A stretch of 64,000 nucleotides of DNA from Desmodesmus armatus (taxonomy: Eukaryota > Chlorophyta > Chlorophyceae > Sphaeropleales > Scenedesmaceae). Positions 35,301 through 47,300 of the stretch are shown here, piece after piece. The DNA lies in NCBI GenBank assembly GCA_007449985.2, contig VIIQ02000709.1, forward strand, positions 248,001-312,000, read 5' to 3'. Both the position numbers and the translations under genes were made by a program. How positions within the stretch are numbered: position 1 is the stretch's first letter; each line of letters starts with the position of its first letter. Below the pieces are notes generated by a model. The model ran no database searches, was not told where the DNA came from, and worked only from the letters and a program-made list of their open reading frames with translations.

Positions 35301-38300
35301 GCTGTTGAGACTGCTGTTGGGTCTGCTCCAGCTGCGACTGTACCTGGATGACCTGGGTTTGCAGCTGAATAACCTGGAACTGGAGCTGGATACACTGGTC
35401 CTGCTGCTCTTGAAGCTGCAAGCGCTCCCGCTGGTTGTACTGTAACTGCTGCTGTTGGGCCTGCTGCTCCGCGCATTGAAGCTGCTGCTGGGAACACTGT
35501 AGCTGCTGCTCCAGCTGTTCAGACCGACTGTTGGAGTGCTCAAGCTGCTGCTGCAGCTTGGTGACCTCCTGCTGGAGTTGCTGCTCCTGTCCAAGTGACT
35601 GCTGCTGAAGCCGGTCCTGCAACAGCTTGGACAGCTCATACCACTGGTGGGCCGCTGCGGACAGCTGATCCTGCTGTGACTCTGCCTGCTGCAGTAGCTG
35701 CTCCAGCTGCCGGGCCCGCTGCTCAGAAAGCTCCAGCTGCCGCTGCAGCTGACTGGCCTGTTCCTGTGCTGCAGCACGCTCTGCCTCAGCATGCTGCAAC
35801 TGCCGTGACTGGCTGCCTTGCGTGAGAAACTGCTCATCCACCTCCACGAAACGACCGAATCCGTAAGGCAGAATTCGGACCATGCTGCAGGAGGGTCTGG
35901 GAGTGACTAGCTGAAGGGGCTAGGAGTGAGAGACCGCTAGGGTGCTGCCTCTAGGACAGCATGCCCTCCGACTCCACCATAAAGACTGAAATGCTGCGAC
36001 TAGAAAGGGAGAGGGATGCTGCCCACAATCGCGACGCGAGAGGTGAGCACCACTAGCGATCTTCAGATGTAAAATCTCAAGAGACACAGAAGATAACTGG
36101 AACCCAGGAGAGACACTCAATTAACTGAGTTTGAAACCTGAAACGACAACTGAGAGCTCGGGAGACCACGTCTATCGACCGAGACTGAACACAGACAACT
36201 GGCTGACAACTGGCTCTGGCTGCTCTAACGGGCCAAAAGCTGGCGAGCCCGGGGTTACGACGGCTACATGTCTGTAAGCTAGATCCATGCACCACCAATG
36301 AATGTGGCGGGTGCACGGCCTAAATGGCTGGGCTGGCAACTGGCAGAGTAACTGCATCACACATGTCACACCTGTAATGCAAGCTGCTCTGACAGGTGTA
36401 CACAAAAGCACGCATGCACCAATAAGAACGCTACACAGTCACTCACCGGCGTCGATGTCAATGGGCAGATTCTCAAAGAGGAGAGGTATGCCGTTCTCAA
36501 TGCAGTGGATGACCTTGTCAATGTACTTCGGCTGGCTCTGCTGCACGATGACAAGGCCTGCAGCCGCCTCCCTGTTCTTGATCCACTTGATACCCTGCAC
36601 CACAAGAAATGACGGAGTAAGCAACATGAGTAGGTAATCAAGCACCACTGACTGGGATTTATTTGGAATTGAAGCTGCTGTGTTGGTGTGTAGCTAGGGC
36701 GGCAGGGCTTTGATGATTTGGGAAGTTTATGGCAATCAAGCAGCTGGACTGACATGAGGTTGTTCACAACCGCAAGAAGTTGTCTTCAACCGCATGTCAG
36801 TCCAGCTGCTCGACTACCACAAGATCGCCTACATCCTCAAGGCCCTGCCATCCTACCTGCATACCAAGATAAGAGTGGCGCGGCTATATATCCGTCATGA
36901 AGTCACCCAGAATTCAAGACAAGTGTTTGATCTACGCTACATTGCACCCCGAAACCCTTTTCCCATCCATTTGTTGCCGCCCCCCCTTCATCATGCTTCA
37001 CTGTTCAACTGAGAAGGCAGCGCACAACAATGGTGGCAGCCGCAGCACCTTGCTGATCCTGCCATGGGACCAACCTGCAATTGAGGGTCAATCATCAGAG
37101 GCCACCGCCATGCATTGGTCATGATGGCGCCATTCTCCACTGACAGCGGGTCAATTGGCAGGCCCTCTGTAGCCCACTGCGCACGCCGTGTATCGTCTGC
37201 AGGACATGATCACAAAAGCACAGGGCAGCGTCACAAGTGAACGTGCTTACACCATGCAGTCTGGAGAAGCTGACATCTGCTGGCTGGCGGGTGATGCGGA
37301 GATACCAGCGATCCCTGCTCAGCTGCTAAGTACCATTCACAGCATACAAATCTTCACCTGTGAGCAGATCCAGTGGCTTGATGCCATCTGTGAGTGGGAT
37401 GCAGCGTTCCACAAGGTCTGGCCTCCACTTCTGTTCAACAAGCTGCTGCCTCAGCGTCATATTGAAGGGGCCAGCATAAGAGACGAAGGCAGCTGCCAGC
37501 AAGACATCACCAACCTGCAGCAATCACACAAAACTTGCAGATCAGTCGGGTGCTACTATTATGATGGCCGGTTGGTTGGTTGGTTTGTTAGTTGGCACCT
37601 ACGCAGGCTTGCTGTAGGACACTGCATCAGTGTTCGACCCTGTGCTCACCAGCTTGCCGCAGGCAGCATCCATCTTCTTGATGGTCTCACTCCAGCGCTT
37701 GTTTTCGCCCGAAAGGCCGTTGACAAGCCTGTCTGCCAACTCAGCTTTGCGGGTGGTTTTCTCAGCCTGCAGTGAGCAAGGCAGCAATCCCACTCCCCCC
37801 CCAAAGCAGTCAGCAGTAATTTTTGACAACCCCTATTCGCCAGAAGCAGCATGTGTGCTTCAGACCAGGCCAATGTTGCATAAGCCACTCAGATAGCATG
37901 AAGTGTTTTGCAGGTGCACTAAGCGGTGGTCAAGGAACCTGAGCACGCTTGCGCACCTGAGCGATGGCTGCATTCTTGTCCTCAGTTGCTTTGACAAAGG
38001 ATTCCTCCAGTGCCGCCACCTTGTCCTGCAGCTCCTTCACCTTGGCCCTGATACCGGCAAGCTTCTTGTTGGCTGTGTCAAGCTTGCGGTTGGCCTCAGC
38101 AAGTGCAGCACGCTTGGGCGCAACAACCTGCACAGATGGGGTGCCACAACACAGCAGCAAGGCAACTCACGTCTTGCAAGGGCCTGAAAGCACACTTTCA
38201 TCAAGACTGGCACAGAGAGGTGCCAGCAGGCTACAGAGCGCACTGCGGTGTGTTGGTGCAGCCCCTGGTGGGTATGGGCAGGGAACACTTCAGGACAGCA

Positions 38301-41300
38301 ACCTTGTCTAGTGCTTCCCCTCAGCCCCCACCTGGTAAATCCTGAAGTACTTGCAGATGTTGACAACCCAAGCACAGAGGCCAGCCGCAGCACTGGACTT
38401 GCTGCGGATGTTGTCGGCATTGAAGCTGGGGTTGCTGATGTACTCCTTCTCACACACATCCACACAGTTGACCGGGACGTTGTCCTTGTCAAAGTTCAGC
38501 AGGCTCTTCAAGAAGGCGTCCACATTGCCCATGTACTTCTTGCCAGCCGCCCAGCTGAGGTCCTTTGGAACCTTGCCACCTGCTGCTGTCAGCGTCATGC
38601 AAGCCGCCACAACCTGCACGCATTCCGCACAGCAAAGTGAGTACTGGGCCCCTGCTGTAGTTGAGCCACCAATCCAGCTGCGGTGCAACTTGAAGACCTA
38701 AGTTTGTCGTCTGCAGCTGCTACAACTTCATCAGGGCATTGTGACGAGCTCCAGGCACAAAGTAGTTCAGGACTACACCTTGCAACACAAGTAGACTGGC
38801 AGTGGTGGAGTAAGAACAAGTGGCTGGGGTACCTCAGCAGGCACCGTAACGCACCTGCACAACCTCTGCTGCAGGAGAACCAAAAGACTTGAGCTCGCCA
38901 AGGGAGCCCTTGTCCAGCGAGTTCAGCGCAGCTTCAGCCTCAGCAATGATGGGCTCAGCTGCAGCAGCAAAAAAGGCACGCTTCAGCAAGAGAGCCAGCT
39001 GCACTGTCCCATATTTCACAGTACAGCCTGTTCTCTGAGAACCCCTGATAGTGTGCCTGTTCTGAGGCGCTAGTCAAAGCAGCAGCGCACCTGCGGCCAG
39101 GTCATTTGTGCATTCCTCCTGGAAGGCCTGCACCTCCTCAGCCAGCTTGGTCGCCGCTTCTTCATTCTCCCGCCCAGCCTCAACCGCCTCATCCACAACG
39201 GCCTTCTCTTTGCCGATGCTGACAATGAGTTCGTCTGTCTGAGCCTTCTTCTCCTCAACAATGATCTGCTCCTCTTTCAGGGCAGTCTGCAGGTCTGCCA
39301 CCTACAGGACAAGCATTGCAGTTGCAGTGATCAGCACCGGCGATGTGTGCGTGCATGCTTCCGGGCATGATAGCTTGATGACCAGCAGGCAACCAGCCCA
39401 TTTGCTACAAATATAATCCAGCTAATGTGGCGGTAGCGCTGACAAAGAGCCGCACAAGCTCACACAAACCAGTCAAACACAATTACCTGAGCAGAGGCTT
39501 GCGCAATCTTCTCCACACCATTCTGCAACCTCTCCTTGGCAGCCTGCAGCTCGGCCCGCTTGCGTGCCAACAGTGTCTTGTACAACGAAATGAGCTCCAA
39601 GTAGCTCTTGGGAGTGGTGTAGTTGTAGCGGCGATAGGTCTCCAGATATTGCTGGCTGGCTTGGCCCACATACTGCAGCAACAGAACAGGACATGCCGGG
39701 GGGCAATCCCCGATACGTCAGATCGTCAGTTTGGCAGGACCAGTAAAGCTCTTCACAACATGCCCGCAACATGCCTGTAACATGCAGCAAATCCAGCTGC
39801 CAAGGTCAAATCCTAATTGGAACCCCTGCACCAGACTGCGACGTATGCAGTGTGGCGCACCTGATGAGCTTGCGCCATGAACTGGGCCATGCTCGCCCGC
39901 ACATCATCGGTGACATCAGGAACATCGGCCAGGAACCGCTGTGCAACGCTGAGCAACGCCTCGTGAGGCCAGCCATGGAACCAATCCAGCTGGGTGCAGT
40001 TGACAAGGGCAGGGAACTGACGTGCCCTGATGCGGAACTTGTCACCCACAGGGCTGAAGCACAGCACAACATGCAGGTAGCGCCGAACCTGCGGCACACA
40101 GCAGTGGAGGGTATGGGCAGCAACATCAGCAGTATCCTGCAGCTGCATGGTGGGCAGCTATTGCGTGGCAGGCATGTGCTGGCCACACCCAACAAGTTGT
40201 TCTTTCTTTATTAAGTCCAGACTTTAGGATCCTACTGACCGGTCTGGAGGTTTGGGAATGCAGCTTACCTTGTTGATGAAGAAGTTCCAGCAGTTCTCAG
40301 CCGTGTCCAGCATGCCTGTTGCCTTGACCTCGTTGCGCACAGCATTGCAGAAAGTGTCCTTGTCCTCAGGCGTGAACAGGTCAGCCACAATGCCAGTGGA
40401 GAGCAGGTCATTGATGTAAACTAGGAACTGCTCCTTGACAATTTGGTTGTCGGTCATGAGGAAGACAACGGGCTGCCCCTTGGCACCAGCCTTGGTGTAC
40501 AGGGCAAGGAGGGCCTCCTTGAAGTCTGCCACACCATAGGTGCTGCTGACAGCGATCTGGAAGACGTCACAGCCACAGATGAAAGCAGCCAGCCTTGCAA
40601 GCGACTGCTTCCCGCTTCCGCCGACGCCAACAAGCATGGCATTGCCCCTGCAGCCAAAGAAGGTGAATGCAAATCAGCACACCTCACACCCAGCTCAGCA
40701 CCGTGCAGGGTGACTCATGCCAGCGCTGCAGTATCAGCATTCACTCAGCCACTCAGCACAGACCACACTAATGACTTGCTGCTGACGCAGATGGTGCAAA
40801 CACAAAGCGCTCCCCACAACAAGCATGCTGGGCTTGTTGTATGCAGCACAACACACCTGGGCTGGTCAATAATGCGGCTGATGCGTGTGACGTGTTCCAA
40901 GGCCTGCTGGAACAGCACAAGGTCCATCACTGCATTGGTCTCGTTGTACTCAGCCAGCTTCTCCTCCAGGACCTTCTTGAGTGAGTCATAGGTAGCCACA
41001 GGAGCATACACTGGGTTGCCTTCACTGTTCACCTGCAGCAGGGTCAGTGCCACAACATGAGGGTGACCTGGGCATGCTGGCAGCCAACGCATGTTGTGAC
41101 ACAGAGAGCAGCTATTGGCACCAGTGGCACCAGCAATGCGTCAGGCACAACAGGCAACACAGTCATTCAGAGGCAACATACCTGCATGAAGCTGGTGAAC
41201 AGCAAGGGTGCCTGCTCAAGTGCCTGCATGCCCAGGTCTTCAAAGTACTTTTTGGTAACACCAGTCTTGAACTCATCAAACTTGGCCATGTCAGTGTCGC

Positions 41301-44300
41301 TGACCATGCGGTCACGGAAGACGCGCTCCACCTCATGGATCCATAGGCGCCCAACCTGCCAAACACAAGCACGCCTCAGTGGTCAATGGTGGCTGTAGCC
41401 GCAGCAAGCAAGGAACTGTCACAGTGTGACGATAGTTGGGCAGCAGAACAGGTGAACTGTGCCTGCTCAGTGCTGGCAGGACTGTAATAGCCTCCACCGC
41501 TGCAGGCTGGGGTGCGCAGTGAGAATTGCAGCGCTTGCCATCTCTTGAGTCGCTCACCTGAAGTGGCTGCTTGTGCACTTCCTTGGTCATGCGGCACAGG
41601 TTGCCAATGATGTTGCTTGTCTCACGCAGGTTGAACTGCAGCAGTATGACGAAGGACAAAGAGCGCATCTCAGAACGCACATATGTGACCAGCAAGGATG
41701 CATGACCACATCATGGTTTGGACAGTCAGCTGCAGGTGCGTCGACAGGCAGCCTATGGATGATTGCCTTGACCACATAGTGTAGCTATCTTTCACAGCTA
41801 TCAGGGCCTTGTACATACCAGCACTGAGCATAGATATGGTCAAGCCATATCCAGTGCAAGCCAACGGCATCACTGCTTCCGTTACCTGATAGTGGAACTT
41901 GACCGCTGAAGGCAGGAAATTGTGCATGACCTGCGCGCACAACATCATGTGGTCAGCATCCAGCTGTAGGAAAAAAATTAGGCGGCCTTGCCATGGACTG
42001 CACATCCCCACAACCTGCAGGACTTGCTGCCGTCATGCACAAGCCCTTAGTCAGGCACAAGTACTACTGGGCCGGGCTCCCCCTCCCTGCCGTACCAGAC
42101 GATGCAGCTCGATGGTGGCATCCACCAGCTTGGTGGCCATCTTTGTCACATCTGTGTCAAAGCCGCCCGTTGTGAGGTGGCCGTCCAGGATTTGCAGGTA
42201 GATGCTGCGCACAATGTCTGGTGGCGGCATCTGGACTGCAAAGGTGGCAAAGTGACGCTGCATGCGGGGCGTGATGTTGAAGCTTCCCGCTGTTGGGTTC
42301 ATGCAGGCGACATACTGGCAGGACTGGATCTCCTTCAGCAGGATCTTGACCTTGTCATACCTGCACACGAATGAGAGCCACGGCATGTGCATGTGCTCAG
42401 CAAATACATGTGCAGGCGCATTCTCAACTGATGAAGCTTGAGCAGTGCATGCAGGACTGGTGTGGCGAGGCTGTTGATACATGTTGCTGGCTTGCACAGC
42501 AGAAAGCAGGTGGTGAAACACTTGACAATGCTAGCACACAATGCAGCTTGGTGATCCAACAAAGCTGCCGGGCACTCACCAACCCCTGTAGTCCACCATC
42601 TGACGCACAAGCTCAATTGCAGACTGCGTGTCGTACTTGTCCACAAACGGCATGTTCATGTCATCAATGAAGTACACAAGCCTGCACAGCACATCGCCAC
42701 AAAAGGACTGCGTGAGGCATACCAGGTTGACCCAGCATCAGGAACACCCAACGGGGCATTCACACCATGTTCATCAAGCAGGGTGTGTGAAAGCCGGATC
42801 CAACATGCATGCCAGACAGTGATTACTGGCACTGCCTTCACCAACCAACATCGCCAGACAGTTTTGAGCTGTGGCCAACAGACGCTATCGCCCCACCTGC
42901 GGGAGCCTGGGGGCCCATATCTGACCCCACTCTTCTTCTCCAGCGGCTGCTCCATCATGACCTGCAGGCTGGGTGCGTCACTGAAGCTGTTCATGTTGAT
43001 GGTGGTGTACATCATGGCCTCAGGGTCCATGCGGCTCAGCTTGCTCATGATGTTGGCGGTCTTGCCTGTGCCGGTGTTGCCCACAAACATCACATAGTGC
43101 CTGCAGACACAGCAGCGGCAGTGTTTCATGCCTGTGCAGCCCAATCATGGCGCCCTCACCAGTAACCTGGCGACACTGAGGTCTGCCTAGGCGAACGGAC
43201 AGCGATACAATTAGCAAGCACGGGTAAACCTCACCTAGCACCTGGCTGTACTTGCAATGGACAAAAACCCGCATACTGCTGCATTCTCAGAATCCGGTGC
43301 CGCCCACCTGTTGGCAACCAAGCTGTCCAGGAAGTAGCTGAGGCGGGTGGTTTCGACTGTGGGCACAAACAGGGCGCTGGCCTCACCGCCAGGGCTGTAG
43401 CTGAACTTTGGCACCTTGTCGTCCCACGGCACCATCAGGCACTGTAGACACAAAGAAGCAAAGGACAGGGTCAACATGGCAGCGCAGACACCACACACTA
43501 CGCACCTCAAGACTATGTGAACGCCGACGCAGGTTGACGAAGGATACAACACACACGCCCTCAAGGCCTCTCACCTGTGTCTCGTCAACATAGTAGTCAA
43601 ACACCAAGCCCTTCTCTGGGAAAGCGACTGCCTTCCACTCGCTGACCCACCACTTGGAGAACTGTGTCCTGTAATCAGTGACCTGCAGGCAAAACACCAC
43701 CATTTTGAGTGCCGAGGGTAATGTTTGTCTCTCGGAAGGCTGGCAACTACCTGACGCCTCAGGATGGCAGCACGCTGCATGACAAACAAACATGACTTTC
43801 ATAACAAAATGGTGGTCCGACACTGCCACGCAGCCTGCTCCCACCTTGTCCACAAGCATGGAGCCACCAAAGGCCCACACACACGCAAACACAAAGTGGT
43901 ACTCCAGCAGCTTCTTGTCAGGTGGTGGGGCACCGCGGACACTCTCCTTTGGCAGGATGCCCTCAAGGATCTTGCAGATGGTCATAACCTGCGTTGCATC
44001 ACACAAGTGAGCTGGTTGCTATGGACAGCCATGGGTGCGCTACCAAGTAATCACTGCGTGTAATACACACACGGAGCCACGGGATTACAGTGATGTGTGG
44101 CACACAGACATTGTTTGCGGGCGCTTGTGTTGCGGGCGCTACTCAAATGCTGCGTGCATGTGGGGCCTTACCTGGTTGACAGCAGGCAGCGGCACCACTG
44201 TCTTGAAGTTGCGCCGGCAGTGGTCCAAGCAGGGGTCCACATAGCGGCCAAACAGCGTGGTCAGCTGTGGTCGGTACTCAGCAGCCTGCATGTCATACGG

Positions 44301-47300
44301 CAACAAAGGCAACACAGTCAGCAGCAGGGGTGGCACAGCATTTCAAGGCAGCACATGCAGCAAAGCTGCAAAGACTGTGAACGCAGCGCTGCATGGTGCG
44401 CATGGGTACGAGCTGGACCAGGATGAGTGGCGGTGATCAGGCTTGCACCTCCTCAGTCTTCTCACCTCCAGCTTCTCGATCCAGCTGTCAACCACCGGCT
44501 TCCAGCCCACATCCTCAGCATTCACAAAGATGACGCCCCCGCGGGACACTGTGGCGGGCGAGCAGTGGTTCATGTGGTTGATCTCCAGCAGGAGACGCAT
44601 CGTGGGTGTCAAAGGAATACGCTCATTGCTGGCAAGCGTGAGCATCTTGTTGTCATCCATGACTGTGTTCATGGACTCGATCCACTCTGCGGCAGCACAG
44701 GCACACCCACAGCTTTGAGTATTGAGCGGCTTGTGCTGGAATAACTGAGCAGCCTGTAAAGCTACCGCGAGTGCCATCCGCCGTCCCCAGCACTCCAAAC
44801 ACACAGAACCTAGTATAGAGTGCAGGTTGCAATGTCGACACAGCCAGCACGGACCTGCATCAATGTCGCCATCCAGCACAATCCACTGGTGCTTGTTGGT
44901 GGTGTTGTTGGCCATCTCACGGAAGGTTACGCTGACCAGTCCCTCCTTCCACTCGCGCGTGGAGGGGTGGAGGTAGCCATACAGCTCATTGCGTGTGACA
45001 GCCTTGGGATTGATCGGCCGGTAAACCTGCACCACAGCAACATCATACGTGCGTGAAAGAGACGGCTCGATGTGTTCACAACAACCCGCTCTGTGACTGC
45101 AGCTAGGATCTGCAGGGTAAAGCATTGAGCGCAGCTGCTGCCAGGGGAGTAAGCCATGTGCGCGCCTGCCTAGCGCTACTCACCGTCTTCTCCCCAGCGT
45201 TGTTCTGTGCCTTCATGAGTGTGCGCCAGATGGCGGTCTTGCCGCAGCCAGAGGGGCCCAACAGGAACACACTCCAGCGGACAACAAACAGCTCACGCAG
45301 CTGGCCAATCTTCAGGCAGAATGTCTCATCAGGCTGGTAACCAAGCTCGATGGCGGCCTCCTTGACCTGCATCGCATTGGGATAACACTGAGTATTTGGG
45401 GCAAGCGGTCCCGGGTTGCTGTCACGAATCAAGTTGCCCTGTTATAATGAAGCATGCAGACCAGAAAGGACTGCTGAGCTGATTGCTGTCGCACCAGCAG
45501 CAACCCACCTTGGCCTCAAAGTCCTTCTCCACAGCCCGAGGCACCAGCTCAAGGGTCTTGGGGAACAGGTCATTGAGCAGGCCTAGGAAGATGGAGGTGT
45601 CGTCACTGGTCAGCTTGCCCAAGTTGAAGTCGCGCAGGGCACGCAGCAGCACCTGCAGCAGTGACAATTACGCGGATGTAGGGCCCGAGAATGTCCCTCA
45701 AGACGCCGTAGTACTGTGTTGTGAGTGATCGCACGGTTTTGCCCCGAGAAATGAACACTACGCGGGCGTGTCGTAACGTTGCACTCCGAGTGGCACGGTG
45801 TCGCGTCCGCGCTGAGAGGCAATATTGATTCTCTTATACATATCGCAGAGAAGGCGCACCTTGTCCTCGGTAAGGTCGGGGGCAGAGCGCTTCATGCCTC
45901 CAGCGACATACAGGGTGGTCTTGATTGCACGCAGCTTCCAGTCGTAGTGCTTGCTCTTGCTCAGCAAGTCTTCACACAGCTTGTACAAGATGACGAACTT
46001 GCGGCTCAGGATCTTGCTCATCTGCATTGCACCATTGATAAGCAGTACATACGGTGAAGGGACTCTGCTTCAGCAGCAACATTTGATTGCAGTGTGACAG
46101 CTGCTAGCAAGCCACAATACAAGCAACACGTGTTGCACAGGAATAGCCAGGGTCCTACCCAACGGCAGCATGGCGGCACCCACCTGGAAGCCCTCAGCCA
46201 TGAGCATGATCTCACAAATGAGGCCAAGGTCAGGCACAACCATCGACACAGGCCTGAACAGTGCCTTCAGTGACTCAGGAAGCTCAGCTCGGCCAGGGTA
46301 GCCGGGGTTCATCGTGCTGCACATGGGCAGAATGAGCAGAAGGCAAGTCAGGGCTCTTTCCGTTGCTGTTTTGAAATCGATCTGGAAATGGAGCTGATTT
46401 GGTGTGGTGTGTTGCAACAAGACAAACAAGATACACACAAGAGCCTGTGCGCCTGCAGAACCTGGGCGCATCTGAGATAAGCTGACCCTTGACGCCAGGC
46501 ATGCACCCATAGCAACCTACATGAAGGCCATGACGCTGTTCTTCAGGCAAATCTCCACGTCCTCAAAGAGGAAGCGGTCCTTGCGGCTGCGCAGCGCGTC
46601 CAGCACGGTCTTGTACTGCGTGCTGCAGCCAGTGAAGCAACACATCACAGCGTGTGAGCAGGCAAGCACGCTCAAATAGTCCAGCTTGAGGCACATTGTC
46701 ACCAGCTGACAGTCAACAAAACGTGATCTTCACAAACAACCACAAACCATTGTGCAGGTTAGCCCTATCCGCTCCTACCTGCACACAGACAGCACCGCCA
46801 CTGGGATGCGGTTGAATTCGTCAAAGCATCCCCAAGCGCCTGTTTGGGCAAGGCCCTTGTAGATCTGGCCCATGGCCTTGTAGTCCATCTGGTCACTGCA
46901 GTTGAACACATAGCACTGGCACCCCACTGCACGCGCCAGGTCCTTCACGGTCTCAGTCTTGCCAGTTCCTGTGTGGCAGCAGATACGCTGTCAATTGGGG
47001 TGTACTGTGGTGCGGGTGACTGCTGTGTAGCTGCAGCTGCTTCCATACGGTGCATGTGCAGCCAAACTTGATGTACACTTAGTCACATGGCATATTCCAA
47101 ACTGTGTCTGGACAATGCTGACAGTCCAAATGCTGTTAGTGTCGGCTGATGTCCCAGTGGTGCGCACCTGCAGGCCCTGCAGGGGCGCCTCCCAGCACAA
47201 GCTTCTGTGCTTGCGTGAGTGTGATGTAGCAGCGGTCCGTCAGTGGTGTGATGCAGAGACAGCCGCAGTTGCCGATGTACTCGTAGTTGTAGGCAATCTC

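Larger units (their letters stand above)
32757..36435. mobile_element. Tandem pair of mobile-element-like units in a dynein intron, with CAGT target duplication
   Basis: The block begins TGTAGTGATC and ends GCTACA, and is flanked by CAGT on both sides (32753-32756 and 36436-36439), a probable 4-bp target-site duplication. Inside it, ...CTACA-TAA-TGTAG... at 34341-34353 marks the junction of two units with the same left and right ends. Removing the block and one CAGT leaves an ordinary intron of about 190 bp. The short inverted ends (TGTAGTG and TGTAGCG) and TG/CA termini fit either a cut-and-paste element or a degenerate LTR/TRIM-like element. I see no transposase, reverse transcriptase or integrase motif, so it is probably non-autonomous. 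Confidence 0.7.
34349..36435 (-). mobile_element. Element unit 2 (2,087 bp) carrying a coiled-coil ORF
   Basis: Left end 34349-34383, nearly the same as unit 1 (one substitution and one indel). Right end 36290-36435, 145/146 identical to that of unit 1. The interior encodes one long ORF on the minus strand, read from the right end towards the left, with about 400 bp before it and 158 bp after it. Confidence 0.65.
29595..37517 (-). other. Dynein AAA5 and AAA6
   Basis: Approximate exons: 37517-37361, 37196-37076, 36596-36447, then after the 3.9-kb intron 32574-32464, 32273-32134, 31920-31824, 31681-31484, 31285-31098, 30942-30793, 30634-30509, 30412-30182, 29970-29803, 29662-29595. Markers include [37 protein letters not shown] across the long intron (phase 1), [14 protein letters not shown] and [15 protein letters not shown]5-6 carry no working P-loop in dyneins; none is seen here. 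Confidence 0.85.

Noticed and set aside
32757..36435. A single LTR retrotransposon with two full LTRs
   Set aside because: The two units are not copies of each other apart from their ends. No gag, protease, reverse transcriptase or integrase motifs, primer-binding site or polypurine tract were found.
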